A DNA stretch of 64,000 nucleotides from positions 1 to 64,000 of the forward strand of contig NZ_JAKGAP010000016.1 of NCBI RefSeq assembly GCF_021532375.1. Reading direction: 5' to 3'. Below, one piece after another: positions 1-8,968 of the stretch. Numbering within the stretch: position 1 is the stretch's first letter; the number at the start of each line of letters is the position of its first letter. The stretch comes from Paenibacillus alkaliterrae. GTDB taxonomy: Bacteria; Bacillota; Bacilli; Paenibacillales; Paenibacillaceae. Under the pieces are notes generated by a model. That model did not search any database and was not told the origin of the DNA. It worked only from the letters and a program-made list of their open reading frames with translations. A program made the translations under genes and the position numbers.

Positions 1-33
1 GCTCGAAGGAGTGACGCTATTTTGTCAACATGC

Positions 34-447
34 TTAACGCCGCCGACTGCCCTTTTGACGGCGGGTTATGATTCGCTGCAAGCGGGCAAGCTGCTTCTCG
101 CGCTTGTGCAGCCACTTGGGGTTCGCGATTGCGGGGCCGTCAGAGAGCACGGCAAACGTCTTGATGCCAAGATCGACGCCTACCGCACGATCGATTGGCG
201 GCAGCGGCGTGACTTCTGCCTCACAGAGAATGCTTATGTAGTATTTTCTGCTCGGCGACATCCGCACGACAGCATTTATGATTCGCCCCTTAAGCTCGCG
301 GCTGTTCGCATAGCGAACAAGGCCCAGCTTTGGCAGCTTGATATGCCTCTCTCCCACCGCAATGTTACCGTTCACGCATTTGTAGGAAATGGTTGAACAC
401 ATATCTCGCGCACCCGATCGTTTTACGAATAAGCGTGGCTTGTTCAT
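34..447 (-). pseudogene. IS200/IS605-type TnpB (OrfB) remnant
   Basis: The translated fragment carries the middle of a TnpB protein: the stretch KLPKLGLVRYANSRELKGRI followed by the RuvC-I-like motif AVGVDLGIKTFAVLSDG, with the first catalytic aspartate at about residue 91. TnpB is the RNA-guided endonuclease of IS200/IS605 elements. The N-terminal helix-turn-helix part is missing, since the reading frame opens at the middle domain. The frame ends at position 34 in a CGGCGG-rich stretch just after the RRQKGS motif. A neighbouring frame towards the window edge (VKHVDKIASLL) looks like the continuation, which suggests a frameshift near position 47. No TnpA was found nearby. It is a dead, 5'-truncated element whose 3' part may lie outside the window. 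Confidence 0.75.
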
Positions 448-753
448 TAAGTAGGATATAGACGATAGCGATAAGCTTTATGCACATTGACCACTTAGGA
501 CGCCTCCTTGCAAAAAAAGAGTATGCGCTCATTGTACAAGAACATACGTTCTATTTCTAGAGAAAACGATTTATCCTCTCCCTAAAACGACTTCGTTTTT
601 GAGGAAGAGGTCTTCTCGCTAGTGTTGATAAAATCGGTTATACGGCTGCGCTTTCGCTGCTTCATAATTCCTTTGGGTTATTTTTCTACAAAAACTTCTC
701 ACTGTCCAGTATAGTAATTAAGCCTTATAATGACATAGACAGGGAGTGAAACG
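448..753. other. Intergenic region, no gene seen
   Basis: This 306-base stretch lies between the TnpB remnant and the HD-domain gene. It contains an imperfect hairpin around 573-610 (CCTCTCCCTAAAACGA facing GTTTTTGAGGAAGAGG). No open frame with a ribosome binding site was seen. It may contain the eroded end of the IS element and the promoter of the gene at 754. Confidence 0.4.
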
Positions 754-1893
754 ATGAAAAACGGGAAATTTACCAGCACGATCATCCGCATGCAATATGT
801 GCCCCGGTGGAGCGAATATGCTCCCCGCTTCGAGGATAATGCCGCAAGTCACAGCTTCAGATGCGCGGCGCTGTCCATATTGATCGGGATCATCGAGGAA
901 AAGGCGTTCAAGCAGCCGGTTGACAAGTTATCTCTGCTGGCCAGATGCCTCTGGGCCGACCTGAAAAATACGGGAACAGGCTCGATTAAACATGTGACCA
1001 AAAAAGAATCGCTCGTTATGGATCATATACGCGACTATGAGACGGAGCTGAGCAAGGAAATCGTATCGTATCTCTCAAAATCGCTGCAGCCCCACGTTTA
1101 CGATTACATCGTGAATGCTCAGGATCATACTCCGGTAGGGCGATTGGTTGACGCCATTGATACGCTGGATGCATTCCTCTATTGCCATAGAGAGTCTCTT
1201 TGCGATACTAACCCGTTCTTCCATACCAAGCATCAGGAGCTTAAACAGCAATTGCTGAACGCAGAGCTGCCGGCGATCGGCTGGTTCCTGAAGGAATACG
1301 ACAAGCAAGAAGGGTTTTATGAATTTATACAATACATCATGAATCTGGATACAGTAAAGCGGTGGAATGGCAACTACAATCTGGTTCCCGATAATGATGC
1401 GACGCATTCCTTCCGGGTCGCCTCGCTCGCTTTGTTCAATGGCTTGCTTGAGATCGAACGCTTCGGCAACAAGAGCATCGATTTATATAAGCTGCTGGCA
1501 AGAGCCGTTCTTCACGATTTACCAGAGGCGTTGTCCGGCGATGTCGTAACCAACTTCAAGCATAACAATGCCGATATTAAACGGGCCTTCGAGCAGTACG
1601 AGCGGGAGACGGCGCAGCTTATGATCGACAAGCTGCCTGCCTTTTTTCATCAGGACCTTACTGATTTTATTGTGCACAGCAAAACCGGCGATTACGAAGG
1701 AGAAATGGTGGATGTTGCCGACAAGCTGGATGCCTTAATTAAAGCCAGCCTTGAAATGCGCAACAATCCTCATTATGCCGATACCTACTACAACCAGCTC
1801 GTCAAAATCCAGCATCGCTACGAAAACCCCTGCGTCATTTTCTTCCTTGCTTACATTCTTCATGATTTGACCTACTCGAATTTGATCGGTTAA
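754..1893 (+). CDS. Tandem HD-domain protein (YfbR-like)
   Basis: A 379-residue cytoplasmic protein made of two homologous HD-type halves, about residues 1-195 and 196-379. HD proteins of this kind are metal-dependent phosphohydrolases, for example 5'-deoxynucleotidases of the YfbR type. The second half keeps the expected metal ligands: ATHSFR (His), AVLHDLPEA (His-Asp) and DVADKLDAL (Asp). In the first half the first motif survives (ASHSFR), but the HD doublet is replaced by CLWADLKN, so this half is probably inactive and structural or regulatory. The start ATG follows GGGAGTGAAACG. The gene is monocistronic, facing the convergent response regulator gene. The actual substrate cannot be told from sequence. 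Confidence 0.75.
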   Translation: MKNGKFTSTIIRMQYVPRWSEYAPRFEDNAASHSFRCAALSILIGIIEEKAFKQPVDKLSLLARCLWADLKNTGTGSIKHVTKKESLVMDHIRDYETELSKEIVSYLSKSLQPHVYDYIVNAQDHTPVGRLVDAIDTLDAFLYCHRESLCDTNPFFHTKHQELKQQLLNAELPAIGWFLKEYDKQEGFYEFIQYIMNLDTVKRWNGNYNLVPDNDATHSFRVASLALFNGLLEIERFGNKSIDLYKLLARAVLHDLPEALSGDVVTNFKHNNADIKRAFEQYERETAQLMIDKLPAFFHQDLTDFIVHSKTGDYEGEMVDVADKLDALIKASLEMRNNPHYADTYYNQLVKIQHRYENPCVIFFLAYILHDLTYSNLIG

Positions 1894-1903
1894 TAAAAGG
1901 AAA

Positions 1904-1934
1904 GCCTCCTTCCTATTGCGATTAGGAAGGAGGC
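1904..1934 (-). terminator. Terminator between convergent genes
   Basis: A perfect 12-bp stem (GCCTCCTTCCTA / TAGGAAGGAGGC) with a 7-nt loop. Read on the minus strand it is followed by TTTCCTTTTATT, so it mainly ends the response regulator transcript, whose stop codon lies inside the hairpin. It may also serve the convergent HD gene, though no T-tract follows it on the plus strand. Confidence 0.7.
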
Positions 1935-3535
1935 TGGCATTTGCTGCGGTAATCGGTTGGCTTATCCCCTGTGTACTTCATGAATACTTTCGTAAAATAA
2001 CGCCGCTCCGCATACCCGACTTCCTTCGCGATTTGAGCAACGCTCTTCAGAGAAGTCGCCAGCATCGCCTTTGCCCGCTCCATCCGCTGTCTGGTTATAT
2101 ACTCGATAAAGGTTTCTCCGAACGTTTGCTTAAACAGCAAGCTGAAATACGAGGTGCTTAAGCTCACATGCGACGCCGTTTCCTCCACGCTAAGATCCCG
2201 ATATAGATTTCGATCGAGATACGCCTTCGCCTCTATCATGGAGCGCTCCGATTGCTTCTTCTTATCCATTGATTTCTCCGCTACTGTATTCGTGACCTGA
2301 CGAATAACGGATAGCAGATCCTTAATGCCGAAGCGGCTGTCAAGCCTGCGCCAAAGCATCTCCTCCTGTTCCTTGGAGAATGCCCTCATCTCCTTCATTT
2401 CCCGCATCAAATGCAAAACAAAAAAATGTAGCAGCGGCTTCACCCGGTTAAGCGACGGTTCATTCATTTGCTGCAGCTGCTTCGTGATGCTATGGAGCTC
2501 GATGTCAACGGCCAGCGTATCGCCGTTCTTGACAGCTCCAACGATTTTTTCGGCGGTATCCCAAAATGCTTGATCTGCTTGAGATGTTTTCAGCCGCTCC
2601 GATGGATACACGGCTATGTTATCGTGAACAGGCGTCAGCTGCATGCCTTGCTGTACCTGTTTGTATGCGGCGGCTAAATTGCTGACCGAAACGAATTCAC
2701 GGTAAATGCCGGCGAATAAAGACAGCTTTACATGATTTTTGACCTCGGTTAGCAATGATGTCGTCCATTCCTGAATAAGCAAAATATCGAAGGCTGCCGT
2801 TTTATCCATTTCAAGGAGTACACACCATTCACCGTCACGTATTTGAATAACGGCATGATGATGACCATTTTGCATCAGCTTCTCGCGAAGTACGTTGCAA
2901 ACGGCAAAATTCCAGAGCTTTCGCTCTTTATCCGACCAGTCGCGCCAATCCTTCGTTTTCTCGGAGCTGACGTCCAGGTCAAGTACAATGAAGACGAACT
3001 GCTGTTCCTTAAGCTGCTGTTCATCTCCGGTAAGCAGCCAGTTAGCGCCGGATACCTCGGTGTAGTCCATTATAATGTCATACAATATTTTTTCGCTTGC
3101 CAAATTAATCATGCGCCCCAGCTTCTGCTTCTCCTCTTGCAGGAGCTTCTGCTTACTGCGCTGATTAACCATAATCCGCGCGATGACGCCGGTCAGCTCA
3201 TCATAAGGAATTGGCTTCAGTACGTAATCCTTTACGCCATATTGAATCGCCGCCCGCGTGTACGTGAAATCCTGGTAGCCCGAAAGCATAATGATATCAC
3301 AAGAAAGTCCCTTATCCCGAATGTGACGCACAAGCTCCAAGCCATCCATGACCGGCATGCGAATATCGCATAGCAACAGGTCAAAGCTGATCTGGTCCAT
3401 AAGCTCAAGCGCTTCAACGCCGTTTTTGGCCACGCCTGCAACGGTAAGTCCTAACATTTCCCAGGGAATAACCTTCTCCAGGTTTCTCGTAATATGCGCT
3501 TCATCGTCGACTAGGAGAACATTGCCGGCCATCAC
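1922..3535 (-). CDS. AraC-type response regulator (YesN-like)
   Basis: A 537-residue two-component response regulator. The receiver domain occupies residues 5-125: acidic pair VDDE at 9-12, phospho-acceptor Asp57 in LLLCDIRMP, Lys107 in YVLKPI. A long linker follows. The C-terminal 100 residues form a double helix-turn-helix of the AraC/XylS type (DLSVEETASHVSLSTSYFS and SVAQIAKEVGYAERRYFTK). Such proteins activate sugar transporter genes when phosphorylated by a YesM-type kinase. Its start overlaps the end of the kinase gene by 4 bases, so the two are translationally coupled. By position it should control the ABC transporter genes immediately upstream (5396-8571). Family assignment is firm; the target genes are inferred. 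Confidence 0.92.
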   Translation of the reverse strand: MMAGNVLLVDDEAHITRNLEKVIPWEMLGLTVAGVAKNGVEALELMDQISFDLLLCDIRMPVMDGLELVRHIRDKGLSCDIIMLSGYQDFTYTRAAIQYGVKDYVLKPIPYDELTGVIARIMVNQRSKQKLLQEEKQKLGRMINLASEKILYDIIMDYTEVSGANWLLTGDEQQLKEQQFVFIVLDLDVSSEKTKDWRDWSDKERKLWNFAVCNVLREKLMQNGHHHAVIQIRDGEWCVLLEMDKTAAFDILLIQEWTTSLLTEVKNHVKLSLFAGIYREFVSVSNLAAAYKQVQQGMQLTPVHDNIAVYPSERLKTSQADQAFWDTAEKIVGAVKNGDTLAVDIELHSITKQLQQMNEPSLNRVKPLLHFFVLHLMREMKEMRAFSKEQEEMLWRRLDSRFGIKDLLSVIRQVTNTVAEKSMDKKKQSERSMIEAKAYLDRNLYRDLSVEETASHVSLSTSYFSLLFKQTFGETFIEYITRQRMERAKAMLATSLKSVAQIAKEVGYAERRYFTKVFMKYTGDKPTDYRSKCQPPS

Positions 3536-5340
3536 CCTTCACCTCTGCTTTTTGGAATGACACATCGTATAACCGTTCCGCTGCCCTCTTGACTGCAAAT
3601 CATCATTCTGTATACGAGGCCGTAATGGATGCGAAGCCGGTCGGCAACGTTACGAAGGCCAAGGCCTCTTCGTTCTCCAAGCTCCGCCTCCGCCTTGTGC
3701 TTGCTGGAAGGGTTTGAGCCCGTCGCAAGTCTGCTAAGCACGTCTTCATTCATGCCATTGCCGTTATCCCGGACCATGATGACAATTTGCTGCGGTTCGA
3801 CGGTTACATCGATCGAAATTTCCCCTTCTCCATCCGCATAACCGTCAAAGCCATGCTGGATGCTGTTTTCCACGAGAGGCTGAAGCGTAAGCTTCAAGAT
3901 TGTATAATCCAGCGCTTCCGCCTGGACAGTCAATTCATAGGAAAAAAGCTCTTCAAAACGGTACTTTTGAATTTCCAGATAGCTCCGAACATGCTCGATT
4001 TCTTGACTAATCCTAATTTCTTCGGAATGATGCATGCTTGTACGGAGCAGGTTGCTTAACCTGCGTACCATCAGCATAATTTTTCCGCCTTCGTTTTGCG
4101 CGGCAAGCGCATTAATCGATTCCAGCGTGTTAAATAGGAAATGCGGCTTGATCTGCGCCTGCATCAGCATCATCTCCGCATGCTGCTTGCGCGCCTGCTC
4201 TCTGCGCACATCGCTGAGCAGATTGCCGATTCGCTCGACCATGCTATTGAAGCTGTTTGCGAGCAGCACGGTTTCATCCTTGCCCTGGGCGGTAACGCGG
4301 ATATCCAGCAGCCCTTGCTCGACCAGCTTCATTTTGCGGACGACCTTAATAATCGATTTCGCTACGCGGTTGACGAAGAATACGTTAAACAGAACCGCCG
4401 AGAGAAGTCCAAGTACCGTAATCATCCCGATCCATTGCACGAATCTGACGTTCTCGTTCGTGAGCGCGTTCCATGATTTCACCGATATGAGCACCCAGCC
4501 GTTGCGATCTAATTGATAGGAGGAAACGAGGCTGTCGACATCGCTGAATCTCTCGCGCGAGCTGGCGTAGCTAACCGTTTCCTGCGGAAGCGAATCGGTA
4601 TATTCATTGATATTCAGCCCTTCAATTTCCTTGCGGCTATCCAATAAAATAAGCCCTGATTTATTTACGATCACGTAACGCGTTTCCTCGCCGTCCGCCT
4701 TCGGATTTTGGAAAGCATTCAGCATGCTGTATACCTCTTCCGTCTTGTACTGCGTGACCATAACGCCCAAATCGTTAAAGGTCTCGATATCCTTTACCAG
4801 CCTGAGTTGCGTGAACAGCGGCGGCTCGACGCCGGTCAGCTCCCTTTGCTCATAAGGCCCGATCCACAGCGGCCGCCCGCCAAGCTTCATCACGTCATTA
4901 TATAGGGAGTGCTGCTGCAGCAGATCAAAGGAGATCGGCTTGAATGTTGTCGGGTCGTTGCGGAAGGTTCGGAACATCGTTCCGTCCTTCGCGTAAAGCA
5001 CGACGAAGCTGACTGAGGGATGCTGGAACAGGATCCGGTTCATTTCCTTTTCCGCTTGATTGATTTTGATTATGGTACTCGCATCGCTAGAAGAATAGGT
5101 GCTGTATTTAAGCGTATCCTGGACTTCGGGACTCGTCAGGTTGCCATCCGAGAGCTGATCCAGCTCCCGAAAGAAATACCGGATATTGCCTCCGATCGCC
5201 TTGAGCGAAATTTCGGTCTGCTGGCTGTATTTTTTTTCAAGCAGCGTCTCCGAATGAAGAAACGAAAATAGGCCTAACCCAATCATGGGGATGATGATGA
5301 GCAGGATAAAGGCGAGCATCAGCTTCGGTCTCAAGTTCAA
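3532..5340 (-). CDS. YesM-type sensor histidine kinase
   Basis: A 602-residue membrane sensor kinase. Transmembrane segment 1 lies at about residues 8-28. An extracellular Cache-like sensing domain of about 270 residues follows, then transmembrane segment 2 at about 303-323, a HAMP linker, and the His_kinase domain with the phospho-accepting His400 in QAQIKPHFLFNTLESI. The ATPase domain carries ENSIQHGFDG (N box), DNGNGMNED and RRGLGLRNVADRL (G boxes). It probably senses the sugar carried by, or bound to, the neighbouring transporter binding protein and phosphorylates the overlapping AraC-type regulator. It lies 55 bases downstream of the permease gene, probably in the same transcript. Confidence 0.92.
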   Translation of the reverse strand: MNLRPKLMLAFILLIIIPMIGLGLFSFLHSETLLEKKYSQQTEISLKAIGGNIRYFFRELDQLSDGNLTSPEVQDTLKYSTYSSSDASTIIKINQAEKEMNRILFQHPSVSFVVLYAKDGTMFRTFRNDPTTFKPISFDLLQQHSLYNDVMKLGGRPLWIGPYEQRELTGVEPPLFTQLRLVKDIETFNDLGVMVTQYKTEEVYSMLNAFQNPKADGEETRYVIVNKSGLILLDSRKEIEGLNINEYTDSLPQETVSYASSRERFSDVDSLVSSYQLDRNGWVLISVKSWNALTNENVRFVQWIGMITVLGLLSAVLFNVFFVNRVAKSIIKVVRKMKLVEQGLLDIRVTAQGKDETVLLANSFNSMVERIGNLLSDVRREQARKQHAEMMLMQAQIKPHFLFNTLESINALAAQNEGGKIMLMVRRLSNLLRTSMHHSEEIRISQEIEHVRSYLEIQKYRFEELFSYELTVQAEALDYTILKLTLQPLVENSIQHGFDGYADGEGEISIDVTVEPQQIVIMVRDNGNGMNEDVLSRLATGSNPSSKHKAEAELGERRGLGLRNVADRLRIHYGLVYRMMICSQEGSGTVIRCVIPKSRGEG

Positions 5341-5395
5341 AGGATAAATCCCCTTCCGGCGTATGGTCTCCCGGCAATCGCCCTCGCGCGGGCCC

Positions 5396-6244
5396 TTACC
5401 CTTTAACGCTGCCTGCCGTCATCCCTTCAATGATTTGCCGCTGAAGGAAAACGTATATGGCCAGCACGGGAACAATGCTGATGATGACAGCGGCGGACAG
5501 CGACGCGAAGTTGGTGCGATAGCCGTCGTTGAAAGTCGCCATGCCGGTAGGCAGCGTTTTGAGAGACTCGGATGTAATGAAAAGCTGGGATAAAATATAT
5601 TCGTTCCAGTTTCCGATAAAATTCAATATAAATACCGTAACAAGCGCCGGCAGCGAGATCGGTACGATGACGCGGAAGAAAAGGCCGGATGCTCCGAGCC
5701 CATCGATAATACCCGCTTCCTCGAGCTCGTTCGGAATGGATAACATAAAGGCATAAATAATAAATACGGTAATGGGCAACGCATAAGTGCAGTATACCAA
5801 AATAAGCGACCAATGCGTATCGTAAAGCGGATGTCCGAACACTTCGATGCCCTGGATCAATCGGTACAATGGAATAAACAAAGCTCCCGGAGGAACGATC
5901 AGGCCGAGCAAGATGAATTGATAGACCGCTTTGTTCGATCTTTTAAACTTCATGCGGGAAATGGCAAATGAGGTCATAGCTGCGAACAACAGGGTGAGCA
6001 CGCAAGCCGCAATGGTCACATAGGCGCTGTTCAGCGCATATTTGCCGATATTAGCGGTTTCCCAAGCCGCGATATAGTTATCGAAGCTGAAGCTGGTTGG
6101 CAGCCCCCAGGTGTTCGCCGTAATTTCACGATTCGTCTTGAAGGATGACAGGAACAGCCATACGAGAGGGAAGAGCAATACGACGACATAGCCAAGCAGA
6201 AAAAGATGCATCCACCACTGTCCGTTACGTAAACGCGCTGTCAT
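5396..6244 (-). CDS. Sugar ABC transporter permease (MalG/CUT1 type)
   Basis: A 282-residue inner-membrane permease with six predicted transmembrane segments. The EAA loop that contacts the ATPase is visible as EEAGIIDGLGASGLFFRVIVPISLPAL at about residues 190-216. The C-terminal IIEGMTAGSVKG is typical of the second permease of CUT1 carbohydrate importers. Its start abuts or overlaps the stop of the partner permease at 6244. No ATPase gene is present here, so the pair presumably shares an MsmX-type ATPase encoded elsewhere, as is common in Bacilli. Substrate unknown. Confidence 0.9.
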   Translation of the reverse strand: MTARLRNGQWWMHLFLLGYVVVLLFPLVWLFLSSFKTNREITANTWGLPTSFSFDNYIAAWETANIGKYALNSAYVTIAACVLTLLFAAMTSFAISRMKFKRSNKAVYQFILLGLIVPPGALFIPLYRLIQGIEVFGHPLYDTHWSLILVYCTYALPITVFIIYAFMLSIPNELEEAGIIDGLGASGLFFRVIVPISLPALVTVFILNFIGNWNEYILSQLFITSESLKTLPTGMATFNDGYRTNFASLSAAVIISIVPVLAIYVFLQRQIIEGMTAGSVKG

Positions 6245-7125
6245 TAGTACTGCACCTCCTCGCGCTTCGTGATGCGCTGCAATAGTCCGGTAAGAACAAG
6301 GATGATCATAAACATCGCGACGCCGATCGCGCTTCCATAGCCCAGCTCCATTGAGCGGAAGCCTACTTTAAGCATATAGGTCGACATGACCTCGGTCGAT
6401 TGAAAGGGACCGCCGTTCGTCATAATTTGGACGATATCGAGCACCTTCATCGTTCCAGAAACGGTTAGAAGAAGCATAACGAACAACACTGGCCTGACGA
6501 GAGGCAGCGTAATCGCCCAAGTCTCCTGCCAGCCGTTTACGCCGTCGATCTTGGAAGCCTCCACGATTTCCTTCGGAATGTTCAGAATAGCGGCCAGGCA
6601 CAATACGATGAAGAAGCCGATATTTTGCCAAGCGTTCGCGATCAGGATGGACAGCATCGCCAGCTTAGGATCGGACAGCCATTCCCGCGCCCAAGCCTCT
6701 GGCGCAACAAGTCGAATAAATTGATTAATCATGCCCGAGTCATAGTTGTATAACACGCCGAACAATATAGCTACCGTCGCAGTCGATATGACGACCGGTA
6801 CGAACACGGACGATTTGTAAAAGTCACGCATGCGTCTAACCTTGCTGATTATAATCGAAATCAGGAAGACGAGCGGAATATTCACGATTAAGGAAAACGC
6901 CATAAAATAGAAGTTGTTCACTAAAGCCTTGCGAAACACCTCATCCTCCCACAGACGAGTAAAATTGTCGATGCCGATAAACATCTTGTCCGTTATGCCA
7001 TCCCATTGAAAGAAGCCGTAATAAAACGATACGATAACCGGATAAACGAAAAAAACAGCGTATAAAGCAAGCGTCGGAATAATGAACGCGATATAGGTGA
7101 TTGGATTTTTGAGCGCTTTGTTCAT
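6244..7125 (-). CDS. Sugar ABC transporter permease (MalF/CUT1 type)
   Basis: A 293-residue permease with six transmembrane segments. The first is NPITYIAFIIPTLALYAVFF near the N terminus. The EAA loop is EIVEASKIDGVNGWQETWAITLPLVRPV at about residues 185-212. The start at 7125 was preferred because GGAGGGGG lies directly upstream of that ATG; an in-frame codon 66 bases earlier lies within the intergenic hairpin region. It forms the transmembrane channel with the following permease. Confidence 0.9.
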   Translation of the reverse strand: MNKALKNPITYIAFIIPTLALYAVFFVYPVIVSFYYGFFQWDGITDKMFIGIDNFTRLWEDEVFRKALVNNFYFMAFSLIVNIPLVFLISIIISKVRRMRDFYKSSVFVPVVISTATVAILFGVLYNYDSGMINQFIRLVAPEAWAREWLSDPKLAMLSILIANAWQNIGFFIVLCLAAILNIPKEIVEASKIDGVNGWQETWAITLPLVRPVLFVMLLLTVSGTMKVLDIVQIMTNGGPFQSTEVMSTYMLKVGFRSMELGYGSAIGVAMFMIILVLTGLLQRITKREEVQY

Positions 7126-7150
7126 GGCTTCCCCCTCCTTCTCTGGTGAA

Positions 7151-7184
7151 AGAGGGTGTCCTTCTGAAAGGAAGGACACCCTCT
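7151..7184 (-). other. Strong stem-loop between binding protein and permeases
   Basis: A perfect 14-bp stem (AGAGGGTGTCCTTC / GAAGGACACCCTCT) with a 6-nt loop sits between the binding-protein gene and the permease gene. No T-tract follows on the minus strand. It therefore looks like an mRNA-stabilising or partial terminator element that keeps binding-protein mRNA above permease mRNA, as in malE-malF intergenic regions. The function is inferred. Confidence 0.65.
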
Positions 7185-7215
7185 CGTCCATCAGTATCGA
7201 TTGTAATGTCAGCTC

Positions 7216-8571
7216 TTATTGAGCGGCGTTCGCTGTTTCTTGAGCCGCTTGAATTTTCGCCGCTACCTTATCAGGTGTGCTTACTTTACCGATCAGCTCT
7301 TGGATGCCGACGCCGATTTCAGCGGTTACGGCCGGCTGCGTGATCGAATCGAATGCAGGCCATGATGTCGAAGCGTTAGCCATGACGGTCAGAACCTCAG
7401 AGATCAGAGGATCTACGCCGGACAAATCAGACAGTTTCATGGAAGGCAGCAATTTGTCTTCAACCAACGTGCGTTTTTGAATTTCTTCATTAAAGAAGTT
7501 GGCGATGAATTTTTTCACGCCGGCAAGCTGGTCCTCGCTTAGATTAGCCGAGAAGCCGAAGCCGTTCGAGTAAGAAGCGTTGATCGAAGATTGGTCGCCC
7601 GCTCCGCCAGCGATCGACGGGAATGCGAAGTAACCGATTTGTCCCTTCAGTTCGCCTGCTTCGTCGCTTGTAAAGCGGTTAGCGTCCCATGAGCCTGTGA
7701 ATACCATGGCCGCTTTGCCGGATAGCAATTGCGCCCCTTGATCTGCGTAAGCAAGCCCTAGCGCGCCTTTCGTGAAGTAATCCTTGTTAACGAGATCGGC
7801 ATAAGCCGTGAAGCCTTTGATGAAGTTTTCATCCGTCCATTTTGCTTCGCCCGTTACAACCTTGTCAAGTGCGTCCATGCCAACGTTTCGCTCCATGACG
7901 GTGTTCCACATCATGCCGTTAACCCATGCGTCTTTGGCGGCAAGGCCGAATGGCGTGTAGCCGGCAGCTTTGATTTTCTCAGATATGTCTAGCAATTGCT
8001 CCCACGTTGCAGGAATCGATAAACCAAGCTCGGAAAATATTTTCTTGTTGTAGAAAATCGCCTCGCTGTAGCCGCCGAAAGGCAAACCGTATACTTTGCC
8101 GTCGATCGTAAACTCGGACAGGCTTGCGAATTTATCTTTGATTCCAAGCTCATCAATGATCGGTGTCAGGTCAAGCATATGTCCCGCTTTTACGTATAGC
8201 TTTAAATCCGCGCCGCCGAATACTTCGAAAATATCCGGAGGATTGCCGGCAGCCATTTCAGCCTTCAGCTTTTGATCCCGGTTGACGATCTCGTCGATGC
8301 CCTCCAGCTTGAACGTCAAGCCTTTGTTTTCCTCTTGCGTTTTTGCAACGACATCCTCTAAAATTTTCAAGCGGGTTTTGCTCGTTTCTTTAATTTGCGT
8401 ATGGCGAAGAGACAGCGAAACCTCTTTTGCTTCCTCGGCAGGCGCTGCAGGTTTGTCTGTGCCTTCGGCGCCCGTACTGCCGGGCGGTTCAGAGCTATTC
8501 GAGCCGCAAGCCGAAACGACGAGCAAGATGGATACCATAAGAGCAGCGATCAGTGTGAAACTTTTTTTCAT
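7216..8571 (-). CDS. Sugar ABC transporter substrate-binding lipoprotein
   Basis: A 451-residue extracellular solute-binding protein, family 1 (CUT1). The N terminus is a lipoprotein signal: MKKSFTLIAALMVSILLVVSACGS, with lipobox VSAC at about residue 22. A Ser/Gly/Ala-rich linker follows, then the two-lobed binding domain, with typical motifs VYGLPFGGYSEAIFYNKKIF and KAAMVFTGSWDANRF. It is anchored to the outer face of the membrane and delivers sugar to the two permeases downstream. It is the first gene of the operon, with GGAGG about 10 bases before the ATG. A TATAAT-like -10 can be read on the minus strand at 8622-8627, but no convincing -35 was found. Confidence 0.92.
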   Translation of the reverse strand: MKKSFTLIAALMVSILLVVSACGSNSSEPPGSTGAEGTDKPAAPAEEAKEVSLSLRHTQIKETSKTRLKILEDVVAKTQEENKGLTFKLEGIDEIVNRDQKLKAEMAAGNPPDIFEVFGGADLKLYVKAGHMLDLTPIIDELGIKDKFASLSEFTIDGKVYGLPFGGYSEAIFYNKKIFSELGLSIPATWEQLLDISEKIKAAGYTPFGLAAKDAWVNGMMWNTVMERNVGMDALDKVVTGEAKWTDENFIKGFTAYADLVNKDYFTKGALGLAYADQGAQLLSGKAAMVFTGSWDANRFTSDEAGELKGQIGYFAFPSIAGGAGDQSSINASYSNGFGFSANLSEDQLAGVKKFIANFFNEEIQKRTLVEDKLLPSMKLSDLSGVDPLISEVLTVMANASTSWPAFDSITQPAVTAEIGVGIQELIGKVSTPDKVAAKIQAAQETANAAQ

Positions 8572-8716
8572 TGTGTGTAGACCTCCTTGTTTATAATGTT
8601 GCTTGTTTGCCTCGCATCCTAATTATAGTCTGCACCGTTTATGCAAAAGGAGGTCCAAAATACGACGAGTTAGGGATACAATTCTCTTATTTCCGGAGAC
8701 AGGGGGAAATTTTTAT

Positions 8717-8746
8717 AGCCCGCCGGGACATTATTCCCGACGGGCT
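8717..8746 (-). terminator. Terminator after the SNF2/SWIM operon
   Basis: A 12-bp stem, AGCCCGCCGGGA facing TCCCGACGGGCT. The single mismatch becomes a U-G pair in minus-strand RNA, so the hairpin is fully paired only in that direction. It is followed by ATAAAAATTT on the minus strand. It lies 22 bases after the small gene ending at 8768. Confidence 0.6.
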
Positions 8747-8767
8747 GTATCATAAACATTAACGTGA

Positions 8768-8959
8768 TTAATAACGCATATCCATTGTTATTTCTTTAAT
8801 GATCTCATAAAACCGCCGCCATTCCTGATTGGCATCGTCCAACTGGCGGTTTGCTGCCGCTTTTCCGTTTGAATCATCCGGGCTTTCTTGCGAAGCTTTG
8901 CTTGCGGCGTTCATGGGCTGCCATTTTGCTTGCTTGACTTGCAGGCTGTCTCCTGACAT
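8768..8959 (-). CDS. Small hypothetical protein downstream of SNF2 helicase
   Basis: A 63-residue hydrophilic protein of no family I recognise. It is rich in Gln, Asn, Ala and Lys, with the C-terminal stretch EWRRFYEIIKEITMDMRY likely helical. Reasons to believe it is real: a ribosome binding site (GAGGTGG) sits just before the ATG, it starts 9 bases after the stop of the SNF2 helicase gene, and a terminator follows it. It is therefore the last gene of the SWIM-SNF2 operon. A role with the helicase is only suggested by position. Confidence 0.55.
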   Translation of the reverse strand: MSGDSLQVKQAKWQPMNAASKASQESPDDSNGKAAANRQLDDANQEWRRFYEIIKEITMDMRY

Positions 8960-8968
8960 TTATCCACC

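Noticed and set aside
22-396. Plus-strand open frame of 124 codons over the TnpB remnant
   Set aside because: It is the antisense shadow of the TnpB frame, whose conserved RuvC-I motif is on the minus strand.
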